From: an uncultured Bacteroides sp.
Lineage (GTDB): Bacteria > Bacteroidota > Bacteroidia > Bacteroidales > Bacteroidaceae
Direction: 5' to 3'
Length of the DNA: 25,389 nt
Assembly: GCA_900542985.1 (NCBI GenBank)
Contig: UQPQ01000045.1
Location: 1 to 25,389, forward strand
The notes below the pieces were generated by a model. It searched no databases and was not told the origin of the DNA. It saw only the letters and a program-made list of their open reading frames with translations. The position numbers and the translations under genes were made by a program. The number at the start of each line of letters is the position of its first letter. Positions within the stretch are counted from its first letter, which is position 1. Below are positions 22,742 through 25,389 of this stretch, piece by piece.

Positions 22742-23956
22742 TTACAAGGTCCATCCTGCAGTCCAGTCTTCACCTTCTTTTACGGCACCTTTATAGTCTG
22801 TAGCTGTAAAGAATGAATCATCTGACAAGTCTTTACCACCGCTAACTGTACCTACATAGTTATTCTTCCACTGGAATACCTGATTAGTCAAATTACTTGC
22901 TACAGCTGTAAAATCTGTATTGGTATAAATACCTTGTTTTGAAGAAACTTCCCCATCCAAAGCTACATATTCCAATTTAGAAGTACCATCTTTCAATGCA
23001 TTTTCTGTTTCGTTTGTTTCTACAGTCAGGGGTTTTCCTTTACCTGCAATCAACGCATTATACAACTCAACCTGAGTACCTGCACGCAAACGTACTCCCT
23101 GTTCTGTACCTCCATTTCCAATCAGTGTTGCATTGGCAATAACAGGATGAGCAACCGGAGTAGCAGCATTGTTATTTCCGTTGTTGTCACATTCCATCAA
23201 ACAGTCACAGTCATATCCCAAGCTACCTTCAGCTTCCTGATAAGCAACAACAAACTGAGCTTTACCATTCCATCCTTCTGTCCAGTCGAAAGAGTCGTCA
23301 CTACAACTGGTAGCAACCATATATTTCACATTTACAGAACCACCGAAGAACTCAAAACCATCATCCGATCCTTTATATGCCTGCAAATGTTCTACCGTAG
23401 TACCATTTCCAACTCCATAGAAAGAAACACCATTTGCTTCGTGTTCTTCATCAAACGCATATCCTGTATATTCCAAACGGATATATTTTAATGTACCTGA
23501 ATTGTCATTATCATTTGAACCACCATAAGCAGCGTTACCGATTTCAGAAAGTCCAGATCCGTTATTGGTATGAGCATAACCACAGATGTGCAATCCTCCC
23601 CACGCACCAGCTTCCTTCTTTTCAGAAGTCATTATAATAGGATTTTCCGCAGTACCTTGTGCATTGATCTTTGCTCCCTGTTCTACCAAAATATAGTCCA
23701 CAACCTCATCATACTTTGCAATAAGAGTTACTCCCGGTTCAATCGTCAATGTTACGCCTGGTTTAACATGAACACCTCCAGTCAATGTATATGTTTCTCC
23801 TGATTTCAATGTCATGTTTTCAGTAATATCCTTATCAATTACATTCTGGCCACCTTCTTCCGGTCCTGACGGAGTTGTATTATCACTACAAGAAGTTGTA
23901 CACAATGCCATACCTGTAAACAATGCCATAGCAGCAGATTTCCAATACTTTTTCAT
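22742..23956 (-). CDS. Secreted lipoprotein with right-handed beta-helix-like repeats
   Basis: The 404-aa protein has a lipoprotein signal (MKKYWKSAAMALFTGMALCTTSC, Cys23). SDNTTPSGPEEGG follows; this acidic stretch after the lipid Cys suggests surface export, by inference. The body holds short beta-rich repeats of the beta-helix type: LTIEPGVTLIAKYD, ILVEQGAKINAQGTAENPIIMTS and GAWGGLHICGYA. It also has the paired pattern SDDGFEFFGGSVNVKYM and SDDSFDWTEGWNG. A Cys pair with acidic and Asn-rich residues (DCDCLMECDNNGNNN) may bind a metal. Such proteins occur beside TonB receptors in Bacteroidetes. Here it starts 38 bases downstream of one and is likely co-transcribed. It may be a surface ligand-binding partner. 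No enzyme motif is clear. Confidence 0.8.
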   Translation of the reverse strand: MKKYWKSAAMALFTGMALCTTSCSDNTTPSGPEEGGQNVIDKDITENMTLKSGETYTLTGGVHVKPGVTLTIEPGVTLIAKYDEVVDYILVEQGAKINAQGTAENPIIMTSEKKEAGAWGGLHICGYAHTNNGSGLSEIGNAAYGGSNDNDNSGTLKYIRLEYTGYAFDEEHEANGVSFYGVGNGTTVEHLQAYKGSDDGFEFFGGSVNVKYMVATSCSDDSFDWTEGWNGKAQFVVAYQEAEGSLGYDCDCLMECDNNGNNNAATPVAHPVIANATLIGNGGTEQGVRLRAGTQVELYNALIAGKGKPLTVETNETENALKDGTSKLEYVALDGEVSSKQGIYTNTDFTAVASNLTNQVFQWKNNYVGTVSGGKDLSDDSFFTATDYKGAVKEGEDWTAGWTL

Positions 23957-23994
23957 AATAAAATGTTTTTTAGTTTAATCGTTTTTTACCTTAA

Positions 23995-25389
23995 CTATAA
24001 ATTATATGTTACTCCAATTTCAAAATTAGTACCTCGTTTAAATCGTTCCACCTCTACTTTTTCTCCTGTAGACGGTACTTCCTGTTTAAATATCACAGGC
24101 TGATTCAACAAGTCATTTACCTGTAGTTTAAAAGCTATTTTTTCGTTCAGTTTAAAGCTGGTCACCCAATTCAGAGTATGTACAGGCTGCTGCTTCACAT
24201 CTCCCAATCCAGAAATACCGACCGACTGAATACGTGGTCCTTGTAAATTATATACTAATGCAGCACTCAACTGTTTGACTTCTCCAAATCGCGGACTATA
24301 TGTAATATCCGCATTAACCAGATAAGGTGATGCCCCTTGCAGTGCACGCTGTGTATTGGTGTAAGCTCCTCCTTCCGGCAGTTTTACGTCGGTATACATA
24401 AAGGAAGCATTCGCACCGAAACGCAAATCGCGAACAAGTTCTTTCCGGAATTCTACCTCCAATCCTGTAGCCATACCATTGCTGGCATTTTGGAAAGAAT
24501 GTACAGTTGCACCTCCCGCCAGAGTCTGTATCTGTTCAATCGGATTCTCCAAATGTTTATAATAAGCAGTAGCAGAAAACATATCTCCATTATCAAAGAA
24601 CCACTCGTAACGCAAATCTATATTGTAATTATAACCATTCTTCAAATCTGCATTACCTCGAATCTGTGCAGAACCATATGATTCCTGATAAAGGAATGGA
24701 GCCATTTCAATAAATGATGGACGAGTCACTGTACGAGAGAATGAGAAACGAAGATTCTGCTGTTTGTTAAACTGATAACGTAAATTCATTGCAGGAAAAA
24801 GATCGTTTGTCTTCAACTCTCTTCGATGACGTTTTCCTCCATCATCCGCATAGTCCACCCACTGGTTACTGCTTTCATAACGAACCCCCACATTCACCAA
24901 TAAAGCTTCCAACGGGTAAATATCAGCCAACACATATCCTGCATAAATTTTGTTTCCTGCAGTATAACTGTCCTTAGGTTGCTGAGAACGTGAAATAGAA
25001 ACTTCTCCATTTTCTATTGCCTCCTGATTTAAAAAGCCTGAAGGATTATAAATATCCTCCTCTCCATTTATTGTAGGATTCAGTTTGTTCAGGTTATAAT
25101 AAAAACGGGTAGAAGCATAATCTCGTGTTTTATCCTTATAAGTAAATCCTGCCTGAAGTTTGTTTTGTGCTCCAAATTTGTATTCCCCAGACAGATTTCC
25201 TACCCATTCCTTTTCATCCAACACACCGAAATAACGCATAGTTTCCTGACGGTTTAGTTTGAAAAGATTGATGCTGTTACCCTCACGTATAAACATAATC
25301 TGACGACGATCGGGTTCATCACTGGCGGTCTTACTATCCTAAAATCCGCAACTATCATCCAATACACGATTAAGGGTAGATTTATGAGT
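23995..25389 (-). pseudogene. TonB-dependent receptor, C-terminal part, with in-frame amber codon; runs off window
   Basis: The frame from 25338 down to 23995 encodes about 450 residues of a TonB-dependent receptor barrel, with FSRTVTRPSFIEMAPFLYQ, GNADLKNGYNYNIDLRYEWFF and terminal FEIGVTYNL. Signal, plug and early barrel are absent and would lie beyond the window edge. In the same frame the sequence continues upstream to the window end as THKSTLNRVLDDSCGF, which also looks like receptor, but a TAG stop lies between at 25339-25341. A single change from CAG (Gln) would explain it. An ATG at 25296 could start only a partial barrel. The gene is thus probably disrupted, or the base is a sequencing error. 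The lipoprotein gene follows 38 bases downstream. Confidence 0.7.

Overview
The window looks like a chromosomal stretch of a gut Bacteroides or a close relative. The evidence is low GC content, many promoter -7 boxes of the Bacteroides type TAnnTTTG, very weak Shine-Dalgarno sites, lipoproteins with DUF4369/TlpA and FKBP architecture, TonB-dependent receptors, a PgpH-type HD phosphohydrolase, and a tRNA gene without an encoded CCA. The species cannot be fixed from sequence alone.

Layout. 1-400: tRNA-Leu(CAA) on the minus strand with a clear promoter and terminator, and an 11-bp tandem repeat beyond its 3' end. 400-1900: two adjacent FKBP prolyl isomerases on the minus strand, one cytosolic and one lipoprotein. 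2000-2950: a cysteine-free sirtuin, then a 54-aa rubredoxin. 3000-3285: a gene-free patch with GC-rich imperfect repeats. 3286-5472: PNPase on the minus strand. 5698-10403 (plus strand): a thioredoxin-fold lipoprotein that lacks CxxC, greA with a terminator hairpin in its leader, a HIT protein and a TonB-dependent receptor. 10502-14632 (minus strand): mannose-1-phosphate guanylyltransferase, then the pair gltX-waaA. 14717-16774: a 7TM-HD phosphodiesterase, followed by an intergenic set of 22-bp repeats. 17041-20697 (minus strand): the compact run priA, PHP phosphatase, low-molecular-weight tyrosine phosphatase. 20787-21764: a Gfo/Idh/MocA oxidoreductase. 21889-22494: a small outer-membrane beta-barrel. 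22742-25389 (minus strand): a beta-helix-like lipoprotein downstream of a TonB-dependent receptor that has an in-frame amber codon and runs off the window.

Most genes are housekeeping: RNA decay, transcript cleavage, tRNA charging, replication restart, Kdo transfer, GDP-mannose supply, protein folding. The less ordinary items are regulatory or non-coding: a GraL-like terminator just after the greA promoter, two different intergenic repeat patches with a 21-22 bp period, and a priA promoter that abuts the start codon. The broken receptor next to an intact secreted lipoprotein is the best candidate for an uptake system of unknown substrate. I found no CRISPR array, insertion sequence, prophage or defence system.
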